From Treponema sp. (GTDB taxonomy: Bacteria; Spirochaetota; Spirochaetia; Treponematales; Breznakiellaceae), in contig JAISMQ010000015.1 in assembly GCA_031276685.1 (NCBI GenBank), forward strand, positions 1 to 10,814: a stretch of DNA of 10,814 nucleotides, read 5' to 3'. The translations under genes and the position numbers were made by a program. Below, piece after piece: positions 1-7,190 of this stretch. The stretch's first letter is position 1. The number at the start of each line of letters is the position of its first letter. Below the pieces are notes generated by a model that searched no databases, was not told the DNA's origin, and worked only from the letters and a program-made list of their open reading frames with translations.

Positions 1-2
1 CC

Positions 3-1897
3 AGGGGGAAACTTGATTTTTCCCTGTGCCTGGACTCGCCGCTGCGTCATGAACAGCATATCGGCCCCGGAAAAGCGCTTGTTACGGGGCGCGCGCCGGA
101 TCGTGTTGAATCCTACGAACCCCATTTTGAGCCCAGGGTTGTTTACCGTCCGGATCTGGAATCCGACAGTCTGCGTTTTGCGTGTGCGGCTGTTGTCGCG
201 GGCCACGACGGCCTTATAAGCTGCGATGAAATGCGTACCTATGTGCGCGGCGCGTCGGAAGCGGTCATTCTGGTGAGCGCCGCTACCAATTACGAAGGCT
301 ATTTGAAAAAGCGGAACCGGGATACCCGGCCTATCGCGGATCGCTGCGCGGCTATCATTGAGAAGGCAGCCGCCAGGGCTTACCGGGCTCTGCTGGATGA
401 TCATATAAAGGACTACCGTTCGCTGTACGGAAGGGTGGGGATAGATCTGGGCCGCGAGATTACCGGCGCCCTTCCCACCAGCCGGCGTCTTGATCGGTAC
501 AAGTACATTGAGGATATTTCTTTGCAGGCCCTGGTCCTGCAGTACGCCAGGTATCTGCTTATTTCGTTTTCCAGGCCGGGAACCCAGGCGGGAAATTTGC
601 AGGGTATCTGGAACCCTTTCCCGGCGCCGATGTGGGCCTCTAATTATACGACCAATATCAACGTACAGATGAACTACTGGTGCGCCGAAGCCCTGGGCCT
701 TGGGGATTGCCACCTCCCCCTGATCGATCTGGTAAAGGAGTGCGCCCGCAGCGGGCAGGCTGCGGCAAAGGCGCTCTACGGCGCGGGGGGCTGGGTTACC
801 CACCACAATACCGACCTCTGGCGCATGACGGCGTTGGCCGGGGAGAACTCGTCCTGGGCCTGGTGGCCTTTTGGCGGATTATGGCTGTGTAACCACCTGT
901 GGCAGCATTACGAGTACACCCTTGACAGGGATTACCTTGGGGAGATCCTGCCGGTTCTGCGGGGCGCTGCGGAATTTGTTGCAGATTATGTGGTTAAAGG
1001 GGAGGATGGCTATTATTATACGCCGCCTTCCACGTCGCCTGAAAATAAATTTTTTTTTACCGGGACAATACTATTCAGAACGTTCTTAACGAGGTTGCGG
1101 CAGAAAACAGGTTCTCCGAAAGCAGGGAGGATGTAAGCGCCGTTTGCCGTATTTCCACCATGGATATCGCGCTTATTACCGAGCTTCTCGGCAACCTTAC
1201 CAGGGCTGTTTCCATTTTGGGCCGCGAACAGGATCTGGACCCCCGGATTCCCGAAATTCTTGGCAGCCTGTACCCCTTTAAGATTGGCCGCTTTGGGCAG
1301 CTCCAGGAATGGGACAGGGATTATGAAGAATGTACCCCCGGGATGGGCCACGTATCCCATTTGTACTCGGTGTACCCGTCGGGGCTTATTAACAGTGTTG
1401 AAAAGCCCGAATTGTTCAAGGCGGCCTATGTTTCGTTTTTACGGCGTATCCAGCACGGGGCGGCCTCGGGGGGGCACTGGCCGGGGGCCTGGGCCCTGAG
1501 CCTGGCGGCGCGTTTCTTTGATGCCACTACCTGCAACAGCGTCCTGCGGGCCATGCCGGCCAATTTGGGCGCGAACATGCTTACCGGGAAAACGTACCAG
1601 ATAGACGCGGTTATGGGCTGGGCCGCCGGTATAACGGAAATGCTGGTTCAATCCCACGAAGGCGTGATCCGCATACTGCCGGCTCTGCCGGTTTCATGGC
1701 GGGACGGCAAGGTCCGGGGGCTGCGTGTAAGGGGCGGCTATACCGTGGACATTGGGTGGAAAGACGGCGTTCTGACCGAAGGGGTTATATGGCCGGGAGA
1801 CCGGGACAGTTCCTGCACCATACGCTATGGCGACAGATGCGCAAAACTGGAACTGCGCATCGGCAGTTCCGTCAGGTTCGACGGGTATTTCAGGTAA
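3..1897 (+). pseudogene. GH95 alpha-L-fucosidase-type glycoside hydrolase, 5'-partial and frameshifted
   Basis: The reading frame is open from base 3 (no start in the window), passes through the in-frame ATG at 231, and stops at 1136 after leaving the family alignment. GH95 homology resumes in the -1 frame from about 1058 (YRDNTIQNVLNEV, then the in-frame ATG at 1160) and stops at 1897. Together about 630 residues are visible; GH95 enzymes are usually 750-800, so roughly 120-170 N-terminal residues lie outside. Visible landmarks are NLQGIWN, the TTNINVQMNYW motif with its Asn pair (codons 654 and 660), GWVTHHNTDLW, STSPEN with Glu at 1041-1043, GMGHVSHLYSVYPSG, and TYQID with Asp at 1604-1606. 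By family knowledge (B. bifidum AfcA) these supply the Asn/Asp base pair and the Glu general acid. All catalytic residues survive, but they lie on both sides of the break, so neither fragment alone should work. The family removes alpha-1,2-L-fucose or L-galactose from glycans. Substrate cannot be read here. The break could be a recent mutation, a sequencing error or recoding. Confidence 0.87.
1050..1058 (+). other. T9 homopolymer at the GH95 frame break
   Basis: The upstream frame reads AAA TTT TTT TTT ACC. The family-like sequence downstream begins with TAC at 1058, which is the -1 frame. Restoring the frame needs one extra T (T10), two fewer (T7), or a -1 slip on T TTT TTT. The run follows AAATAAA and sits three codons after the putative general-acid Glu. 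It is the only break seen in the gene. Confidence 0.8.
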
Positions 1898-1913
1898 ATT
1901 TGCCAGGCGGGGA

Positions 1914-1942
1914 GGGCGGTAGCAAAGCTGCCGCCCTTTTTT
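1914..1942 (+). terminator. Intrinsic terminator of the GH95 gene
   Basis: A 10-bp stem GGGCGGTAGC / GCTGCCGCCC (one G-T pair) closes an AAA loop and is followed directly by six T. It begins 17 nt after the GH95 stop at 1897. The minus strand has no T run after the stem, so it should act on plus-strand transcripts only. The converging minus-strand gene ends 34 nt further on. Confidence 0.9.
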
Positions 1943-1943
1943 A

Positions 1944-1976
1944 CGCTTAAGCTCCGCTTAAGCTTCGCTTAAAACT
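1944..1976. repeat. Three tandem 11-bp repeats with GCTTAAGC palindromes
   Basis: Units CGCTTAAGCTC, CGCTTAAGCTT and CGCTTAAAACT lie head to tail between the converging GH95 and 189-aa genes; the last unit just touches the minus-strand stop codon. GCTTAAGC is self-complementary, so the first two copies (1945-1952 and 1956-1963) can also pair as an 8-bp stem with a 3-nt loop. No T run follows on the minus strand, so a terminator role for the minus gene is weak. Confidence 0.7.
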
Positions 1977-2545
1977 TATGCCCCGCTCCCGAAGTCGCTC
2001 TTAAAGCTCATGTTTTTTTCGATAAGGGCGGCGGCGGTTTTGGCCGCCCGTTTCGCGTCCGCAAGGGGTATGCCGCCGTCCTGGTTGAAGGATTTTTCGA
2101 AAAAGGTTTCCAGGGTCCGGTACAGCTCCGGGCTGTTGTAGAAGACGAACGAGATGTTGAGCCCCGAAGGCTTCATGATGGTGAACGAGGAAAGGGATTC
2201 GATGGGTTTTTTGGAGACCATGGTCTTGGTCTGGTTCTTCGCGGTAAGGATCTCCAGCTCGCTGAAGCGGAGGGGGATCTTCTCCCCCGTGTCCCGCAGG
2301 TAGGGCTCGATGCCCTTGTGGGAATAGGACGCGGGCTCTATGAGGATGTGCATTTTCTTTCCCTGGGATTGGAAGGTGATGCCCCGGCCTTCAAGGTAGA
2401 TTGCCTTTACGCCGGAATAGGACACTACTTCGTATATGACGTAACCTGTGCCGGTGTTTACAAACGAGGAAACTACGTAGGCGTTATCCTTGGGTAGCTT
2501 GTTCTGGGCATAGGCATCGAAAAGGTCCAATGCTTTGATTGCCAT
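1976..2545 (-). CDS. Hypothetical protein, 189 aa, unrecognised
   Basis: I do not recognise this protein. It begins MAIKALDLFDAYAQ and shows no signal peptide, no membrane segment and no catalytic motif I can name, so it is probably cytoplasmic. The middle (about residues 20-130) alternates short beta-like stretches (YVVSSFVNTGTGYVIYEVVSY, MHILIEP). The C-terminal third (about 135-180) looks helical, with YRTLETFFEKSF and an Ala/Lys-rich segment. The start is supported by AGGAGA at 2551-2556, 5 nt before the ATG. It lies 140 nt downstream of pta in the same direction but has its own candidate promoter. Base composition is less GC-rich than in the genes to its right and similar to the GH95 gene. 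Even codon use and a good ribosome site make a real gene very likely. Confidence 0.8.
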   Translation of the reverse strand: MAIKALDLFDAYAQNKLPKDNAYVVSSFVNTGTGYVIYEVVSYSGVKAIYLEGRGITFQSQGKKMHILIEPASYSHKGIEPYLRDTGEKIPLRFSELEILTAKNQTKTMVSKKPIESLSSFTIMKPSGLNISFVFYNSPELYRTLETFFEKSFNQDGGIPLADAKRAAKTAAALIEKNMSFKSDFGSGA

Positions 2546-2612
2546 TGTGTTCTCCTAAAAAGTTAAGTCAAAGCCTTCCGGATCCCGCCGCTTCTATCCG
2601 GGCTTTAACTGT

Positions 2613-2640
2613 AGTATAGCTTGTTCCCCCCGGTTCGCAA
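2613..2640 (-). promoter_or_regulatory. Candidate sigma70 promoter of the 189-aa gene
   Basis: Read on the minus strand, TTGCGA (2635-2640) and TATACT (2613-2618) are separated by 16 nt. This predicts a start near 2606 and a leader of about 60 nt to the ATG. The -35 box overlaps the inverted repeat at 2632-2649. Support is by consensus only. Confidence 0.5.
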
Positions 2641-2649
2641 ACCCGAACC
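2632..2649. repeat. Small inverted repeat between pta and the 189-aa gene
   Basis: GGTTCG and CGAACC form a 6-bp stem around a 6-nt loop. It lies downstream of pta and over the -35 box of the next gene. It could be part of the pta 3' end or an operator-like site; the sequence does not decide. Confidence 0.4.
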
Positions 2650-2665
2650 TGTAACGGGGGAACGG

Positions 2666-2684
2666 GCGGGCGCCTTCCGCCCGC
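2666..2684 (-). terminator. GC-rich hairpin right after pta, weak terminator candidate
   Basis: GCGGGCG / CGCCCGC gives a perfect 7-bp stem with a 5-nt loop, starting one base after the pta stop. No T tract follows on the minus strand, so this may be a transcript-end or stability structure and not a classical intrinsic terminator. Confidence 0.35.
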
Positions 2685-2685
2685 G

Positions 2686-3720
2686 CTATTTGGCCCTGGA
2701 CAGGGTTACTGCGGCGGTAGTAACGATGTCGCCCACCGAGGCGCCCCGCGAAAGATCGCTGGTGGGTTTGGCGAAGCCCTGGAGGAAGGGGCCGTAGGCT
2801 TCCGCCCGGCCCAGGCGCTGTACCAGTTTGTAGCCGATGTTCCCCGATCCCAGATCCGGAAAGACCAGGGTGTTTACCTTCCCCCGGACGGGGCTGCCGG
2901 GGGCCTTCTTGTCGGTTACCTGGGGGACCAGGGCGGCGTCGGCCTGGAGTTCGCCGTCGAAGGTAAAATCGACCTTGCGCTCTTTAAGGATGCCGACGGC
3001 TTTTTGTACTTTGGCTACGTTGTCGTGTTTCGCGGAACCTTTGGTGGAAAACGAGAGCAGGGCGACTACGGGTTCCTGCCCCAGAAATTCCCGGCAGGAC
3101 AGGGCGGCGCTCTGGGCGATGTCGGCGAGCTGTTCCGCCGTGGGATCCGGCACTACGGCGCAGTCGCTGAAGATCAGCGATCCTTCGCTGCCCCAGGAGG
3201 GGTCCAGCCCGGTCATCACGAAACAGGAGGAGGCGGTTTTGAGGCCGGGGAGGGTTCCGATGATGGTGAGCCCGGCCCGCAGCACGTCGCCGGTGGTGTT
3301 TTCCGCCCCGGCCACGCAGGCGTCCGCGTGTGCCAGGCGGACCATCATGGCCCCCCAGCGCAGGGGATCGGTAATTTCGGCCCTGGCCTTTTCCGGCGTC
3401 ATGGGTTCCAGCACGGCCCCGCCTTTCGCTTTTTTCGCCTCTTCCCGCGCATGGACCAGGTCGTAATAGGATTGGGCGTACTGATCCAGGCTGGGGGAAA
3501 GCTCCGGGTTTACCACCCCGACCCCCGTCAGATCCACGCCTTCTTCGGCGGCAATCGTGTCGATCTCCGACTGTTTCCCGATAAGCGTTACCGACGCGGC
3601 AAGCTCCTCGTCAACGATTATCCGTGCCGCCTTTACCGTCCGGGCGTCGGTCCCTTCGGGCAGGACCAGTTTTTTCTGCATCGATTTGGCCTTAGCTTTC
3701 ATGATCCCTACAAAGTCCAT
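2686..3720 (-). CDS. pta: Phosphate acetyltransferase
   Basis: Pta interconverts acetyl-CoA plus phosphate and acetyl phosphate plus CoA. With acetate kinase it yields ATP and acetate, a common energy route in fermentative spirochaetes; the kinase gene is not in this window. The 344-aa protein matches the short single-domain bacterial class (about 320-340 aa). Family landmarks in order are LVLPEGTDARTVKAA (18-32), GAENTTGDVLRAGL (138-151), LIFSDCAV (182-189), LSFSTKGSAKHDNV (222-235), VFPDLGSGNIGYKL (286-299) and the C-terminal FAKPTSDLSRGASVGDIV, whose Ser-Arg (SRG, 324-326) belongs to the CoA/phosphate site known for the family. AGGAGG at 3725-3730, 4 nt before the ATG, fixes the start. It lies 94 nt after the P83/100 gene behind a hairpin and probably has its own promoter. 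Confidence 0.95.
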   Translation of the reverse strand: MDFVGIMKAKAKSMQKKLVLPEGTDARTVKAARIIVDEELAASVTLIGKQSEIDTIAAEEGVDLTGVGVVNPELSPSLDQYAQSYYDLVHAREEAKKAKGGAVLEPMTPEKARAEITDPLRWGAMMVRLAHADACVAGAENTTGDVLRAGLTIIGTLPGLKTASSCFVMTGLDPSWGSEGSLIFSDCAVVPDPTAEQLADIAQSAALSCREFLGQEPVVALLSFSTKGSAKHDNVAKVQKAVGILKERKVDFTFDGELQADAALVPQVTDKKAPGSPVRGKVNTLVFPDLGSGNIGYKLVQRLGRAEAYGPFLQGFAKPTSDLSRGASVGDIVTTAAVTLSRAK

Positions 3721-3756
3721 AGAGCCTCCTGTGATCGTTGCCCGTGGGGGCGGCGT

Positions 3757-3762
3757 TGTATA
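3757..3762 (-). promoter_or_regulatory. Possible -10 box of pta
   Basis: TATACA on the minus strand lies about 37 nt before the pta ATG in an AT-richer stretch. The best -35 candidate, TTCACA, is only 14 nt upstream of it, which is too close for a standard sigma70 promoter, so this is a weak call. Confidence 0.3.
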
Positions 3763-3786
3763 CTTGTATCTTAGTCTGTGAACGAA

Positions 3787-3808
3787 GCGGGGGCAAGGGC
3801 ACCCCCGC
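3787..3808 (-). terminator. Hairpin after the P83/100 gene, candidate terminator
   Basis: On the minus strand GCGGGGG pairs with CCCCCGC over 7 bp with an 8-nt loop, 6 nt after the P83/100 stop. The tail is TTCGTTC and not a clean T run. It separates the P83/100 gene from pta. Confidence 0.4.
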
Positions 3809-3814
3809 CTGCGA

Positions 3815-5440
3815 TCAGGGTTCGGCCAGGGTCTGGGGGTTCAGGACGAGGGCGGAACCGTCCGGCCTCTGGGTAAGGAGGAAGCCGTCCCCGAAAAGCA
3901 CCGAGGCGAAGGGGTGGACCGCCGCGCTTGACCGGGCCAGCCGCGTAAGCTGGTAGTTGAAGCGGCCCAGGTAGGGGGTCCCCCCCGTTACCGTGACGGC
4001 GAAAAGATCCGCCCCGCTAACCCAGAGGGGGCTCTGGGGGTGGATGTCGTCGTTCCCCTGGGCCTTCGTCTCCAGCGATTCGGGGTCAACTTCGATAAGC
4101 CGGACGGCCCCGCCGCCCCGGTTTTCTCCGGCTATGGCGAAGAGTCTGCCGTTGACGCTGTAGATGGTCCTGGTGTTTATCATGTTGACCGTCGAACGGC
4201 CCAGTTCCTCGCCTGTTTCGGGGGAGACCCGGATGATCCGCCCCAGGGGGGAATCCTGGCTTTCGATGATGGCGGCGATGATGCCGGGGCCGGTTTCCTT
4301 GCGGGGTTCCTCGTTGATAAGGGCCTGCTGATCCCGCGCTATGTTTTCCCGCTCCTCCCGCGCCTCTTCCCGCTTCTGGTCGGCGAATTCCTCGTCGCGC
4401 CGGGCGTCTTCCCGCTTTTCTTCTACCGCCTCCTGCCTCCGGTCAAGCGCCTCTTCCTGCGCGTCCAGTTCGCGTTCGCGGCTGTCGCGGTCTTCCTGCC
4501 CGGGCGGTTCCTGCCCGGCCTGTTCCGCGCGGTCGGTCGCGCTAGAGCCGGGCGCTGCGGGCGGTTCCTGCTGCGGGCGGCCCGCGGGTTCCTGCCGCTC
4601 CGGCTGTTCCGGCTCGCCGGCGATCCTGCGCTCCTCGTCTATCCGGCGGCGTTCCTCCTCGATATGGCGCCGCTCCTCGTCTATCAGGCGCTGTTCCTCC
4701 TCGGCCTCCTGCCGCTGTTCCCGCGCCCGCTGTTCGGCTTCCTCCGCTTCCCGCTCCTTGAGGTCCACCATGCCCTGCCGCTGTTCGATGCCCATGTCGT
4801 CGTCTTTCCGCAGTTCTTCCACCACCTGCCTGTCCGATATGGCGCTGGTGTCGATGGCGGAAAGGGAGTCGGGCCGCCCCAGGGGGACAAGCATCAGGGT
4901 CTGGCCGGGCCATTCGTCAAAGCGGATAGAGAGGCCCGCGTGGGCCGGGTTAAGCTCGGCGGTAACCGGCCCCTTGTAGCGCCCGGTGACGTAGTCCCAA
5001 TCCCCCCGGTACACGGCGTTGTAGATGGTGATGTACTGGGCGAGCAGGGCCGCGTCCCGCTCGTTGTAGGCGTAGGCGGCCTCCAGGTAGCCCTGGATGA
5101 TGAGCCGCAGGTTCCGGATATGGTCTACCCCGACATCGTAGCCCAGGCCGAAGATGTCGGCGTCCAGTTTTACGCCTTCCGCCGGGCCGACCACGTGGAT
5201 GACAAAGTAGCGGTTCCGCGCCCCGGCGCTTCCGGCGGCCCCAAAGATTATCCGGCCCAGGCTGTAGCCGATGCCGCGGATCTGGTCCCTGGTTTCGATC
5301 CTGGCCTGGGGGCCTTCGTAGTTAAAAAACGATATGGGGGCCTGGCCCTGCTCCAGTTCGTCTTCGTTGACCTGGGCGGGCAGGGAAAGGGGGGCCAGCA
5401 GGGCAGGGGCGGCCAGCAGGGCCAAGAAAAATCGGCGCAT
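3815..5440 (-). CDS. P83/100-family antigen homologue, secreted coiled-coil protein
   Basis: This 541-aa protein resembles the Borrelia P83/100 antigen and its treponemal homologues (Borrelia_P83 family). No enzymatic role is established for the family. The start is the ATG at 5438-5440: it has AGAGG six nt upstream and opens a signal peptide (MRRFF, hydrophobic Leu/Ala core, likely cleavage after LPA at residue 22). An ATG at 5527 would add 29 residues without signal character. No lipobox Cys is seen. Order of parts: N-terminal globular domain about 30-200, with GLGYDVGVDHIRNLRLIIQG; charged coiled coil about 203-275 of Glu/Arg heptads; Pro/Gln-rich linker about 275-315; a second charged helix about 315-380; and a beta-rich C-terminal domain about 385-541 beginning near GRIIRVSPETGEEL. 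It follows the propeller gene by 67 nt, so cotranscription is likely. Confidence 0.88.
   Translation of the reverse strand: MRRFFLALLAAPALLAPLSLPAQVNEDELEQGQAPISFFNYEGPQARIETRDQIRGIGYSLGRIIFGAAGSAGARNRYFVIHVVGPAEGVKLDADIFGLGYDVGVDHIRNLRLIIQGYLEAAYAYNERDAALLAQYITIYNAVYRGDWDYVTGRYKGPVTAELNPAHAGLSIRFDEWPGQTLMLVPLGRPDSLSAIDTSAISDRQVVEELRKDDDMGIEQRQGMVDLKEREAEEAEQRAREQRQEAEEEQRLIDEERRHIEEERRRIDEERRIAGEPEQPERQEPAGRPQQEPPAAPGSSATDRAEQAGQEPPGQEDRDSRERELDAQEEALDRRQEAVEEKREDARRDEEFADQKREEAREERENIARDQQALINEEPRKETGPGIIAAIIESQDSPLGRIIRVSPETGEELGRSTVNMINTRTIYSVNGRLFAIAGENRGGGAVRLIEVDPESLETKAQGNDDIHPQSPLWVSGADLFAVTVTGGTPYLGRFNYQLTRLARSSAAVHPFASVLFGDGFLLTQRPDGSALVLNPQTLAEP
4630..4706 (-). repeat. 42-bp internal repeat coding for a 14-residue coiled-coil unit
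   Basis: The plus-strand string GCTCCTCGTCTATC occurs at 4630 and again at 4672, and flanking bases are similar. The spacing of 42 bp equals 14 residues, or two heptads, and encodes the IDEERR / IEEERR series in the P83/100 coiled coil. This is a within-gene duplication, not a mobile repeat. Confidence 0.7.
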
Positions 5441-5507
5441 AAAGGACCTCTTCGTGACCGGCGCTTTCAAGGGTCTGCCGGAACTTGGAAATACCTTAAA
5501 GCTACAC

Positions 5508-7190
5508 TTATTTACCCAGGTTCTCAAGTTCCCGCTTCGCCAAATTTCGGATATAGTTGGGCCGGTTTGGGGAACTGAGGCTGCTGAGGATCAGGATCCC
5601 CGTATCGCTGAGGGGGGGGCCGGAATAGCGGCACAGTGCGCCGGTGGCGGAGATAACGGCGCCCATGACCTGTTCCTCCTGGAATCCGGCGGATAAGACG
5701 ACGCTGGAAAAGGCCCGCAGGGCCGCGCCGTCGCTGTCCGCGCCGATTGCCCCGATTGCCCGGGCTGCGGCGCTTTTGACGACCGGGTCCGGGTCTTCCC
5801 GGAATATGCGGGCCAGGAAGGGGACGAGTTCGCGGGAGCCGATAAGGGCCAGCAGCCGCAGCGAAGCGGCCCGGTGCTGTATGGACACCAGCGGCGAATA
5901 ACGGAAACTGTCGGGGTTCTGCCCGGCCCCGGCGGTTTCCATAAGGTAGGCGGTGTATTCCAGTTCCCGCAGGGCCACCCGGCCCCCCGCGATGTCCCGC
6001 CCGATGCTCTCCAACTGGCGCTCTACCTGGGTTTCTTCCCAGCGCAGGGGGTGGCCGGCCCAGGAAGAGGGCGGGGGGCTGCCGATTCCGTAGTCCCCCC
6101 CCGGCCGGGGGCCGTACCCGGATTCGGGCAGGCGGCGGGCCCTGTCCTCCAGCTTGAAAGCGTAGAGAATCCAGTCCTCCCCCCCGGAGTAGAGGATCCC
6201 GTCGTCGCCGAAGCTGGGGGTGGAGGCGGCCCCTTTCAGAGCAAGGCGCCAGATCAGCCTGCCGTCCTCGGTAAAGCCTGCGGCCCCGGATCTGGAAAGC
6301 GCGTAGATCCCCCGTTCGTCGTAGATCAGCGCCGGCCGGTCCCCCGCCGCGCCCCGGATTTGGCTGTCCGCGGACCACAGCGTCTCCCCGCTAAGGCCCT
6401 GGATTCCCAGGATTCGGCCCCCTTCTTGCAGCAGCGCGGCCCTGAGCCCCCGGCCCGTGGCGGCCAGGGGGCTGCCCTCAAGCCGGGGCCGGGGCTGGGG
6501 GCCCCGGTCAAAATCGGCGGATCTGAAATCGGTAAATTCCACGCCGCCGTTCGGGTAGAAGATGAGGACCCTGCCGCCTTCCCCCTCGGGGCCCAGGGGG
6601 GCGATGGCGCGGGGCACGGCGGACAGGTAAAGGGTTCCGGTCTGCCCGAAGGGGCCGACGCGCAGCAGGGTCGCGTCCGCCAGGGCCAGCATGATCCCCC
6701 CGTCGTGGTCGGGAACCGGGCCCAGGGCGATGGCTGCGCCCAGGTTCCGCTGCCATAGGATACGCCCCGATATGGTAAGGCAGAAGATCCGGTTCCCCGC
6801 AGGGGCGAAGATCCGGCCGTCCCAGCCGAGGATCGCGGGGCCCGAAAGGGGGGCGCCCAGGTCCCTGCGCCACAGTTCCCGCCCCACCCGGTTGACCGCG
6901 ATAAGGGTCCCGTTGGTCCGGGAAAAGTACGTGACGCCTTCGGGGGAACGGCTTAGGTAGGGGCTGACCCTGCCCCGCGCCGAGTAGGTCCACAGCGTGG
7001 CGCCGTCGGCGGCAAGGGCTTTGAGGTCGCCTGAATCCATCAGCACGACCGCCGCCCCGGCCTGTACGGCCGGCGGGCTGATCACCGCCCCGCCCAGGGC
7101 CATCCGCCACAGGGCGGAAACTTCGGTCTGGGCCTCCAGGGGCGGGATCAGCAGGGCGGCCAGAATCGCCAATGCCCCCCGCTTATCCAC
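5508..7190 (-). CDS. Exported PQQ-type beta-propeller protein with C-terminal HEAT-like repeats
   Basis: The likely start is the GTG at 7188-7190. AGGA lies 6 nt upstream, and this start places a signal peptide at the very N terminus (basic DKR, hydrophobic stretch 5-18, likely cleavage after LEA at 20). It overlaps the methyltransferase stop by 8 nt, which suggests translational coupling. An ATG at 7265 would bury the signal. The 560-aa product has at least five propeller-type strands ending in aromatic residues: GDLKALAADGATLWTY (54-69), GTLIAVNRVGRELWRR (94-109), NRIFCLTISGRILWQR (133-148), GRILGIQGLSGETLW (258-272) and GRLIWRL (310-316). A linker follows. Residues about 438-520 carry alpha-helical HEAT-like units (HRAASLRLLALIG, VVKSAAARAIGAIG). 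BamB also has a PQQ-type propeller, but this protein lacks a lipobox and carries the extra helical domain, so I do not call it BamB. Function is unknown; periplasmic protein binding is plausible. Confidence 0.82.
   Translation of the reverse strand: MDKRGALAILAALLIPPLEAQTEVSALWRMALGGAVISPPAVQAGAAVVLMDSGDLKALAADGATLWTYSARGRVSPYLSRSPEGVTYFSRTNGTLIAVNRVGRELWRRDLGAPLSGPAILGWDGRIFAPAGNRIFCLTISGRILWQRNLGAAIALGPVPDHDGGIMLALADATLLRVGPFGQTGTLYLSAVPRAIAPLGPEGEGGRVLIFYPNGGVEFTDFRSADFDRGPQPRPRLEGSPLAATGRGLRAALLQEGGRILGIQGLSGETLWSADSQIRGAAGDRPALIYDERGIYALSRSGAAGFTEDGRLIWRLALKGAASTPSFGDDGILYSGGEDWILYAFKLEDRARRLPESGYGPRPGGDYGIGSPPPSSWAGHPLRWEETQVERQLESIGRDIAGGRVALRELEYTAYLMETAGAGQNPDSFRYSPLVSIQHRAASLRLLALIGSRELVPFLARIFREDPDPVVKSAAARAIGAIGADSDGAALRAFSSVVLSAGFQEEQVMGAVISATGALCRYSGPPLSDTGILILSSLSSPNRPNYIRNLAKRELENLGK

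Noticed and set aside
13..219. 68-aa open frame at the left edge
   Set aside because: Base 3 onward in another frame is continuous with GH95 and reads as its N-terminal domain end (SLRFACAAVVAGHDG); the 68-aa frame is a shadow.
1160..1897. A separate gene starting at ATG 1160
   Set aside because: GH95-like sequence in this frame already begins about 34 codons earlier, no ribosome site precedes the ATG, and the fragment is the C-terminal part of the same enzyme.
3004..3774. 256-aa open frame opposite pta
   Set aside because: The minus strand codes for a clear phosphate acetyltransferase; this frame has no family character.
4040..5578. 512-aa open frame on the plus strand opposite the P83/100 gene
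   Set aside because: It mirrors the GC-biased, repetitive coiled-coil gene, is Phe/Leu/Pro-rich without recognisable motifs, and lacks a credible start context.
5874..6758. 294-aa open frame opposite the propeller gene
   Set aside because: Gly/Pro/Ala-rich antisense product of a GC-rich gene, with no domain or ribosome site.
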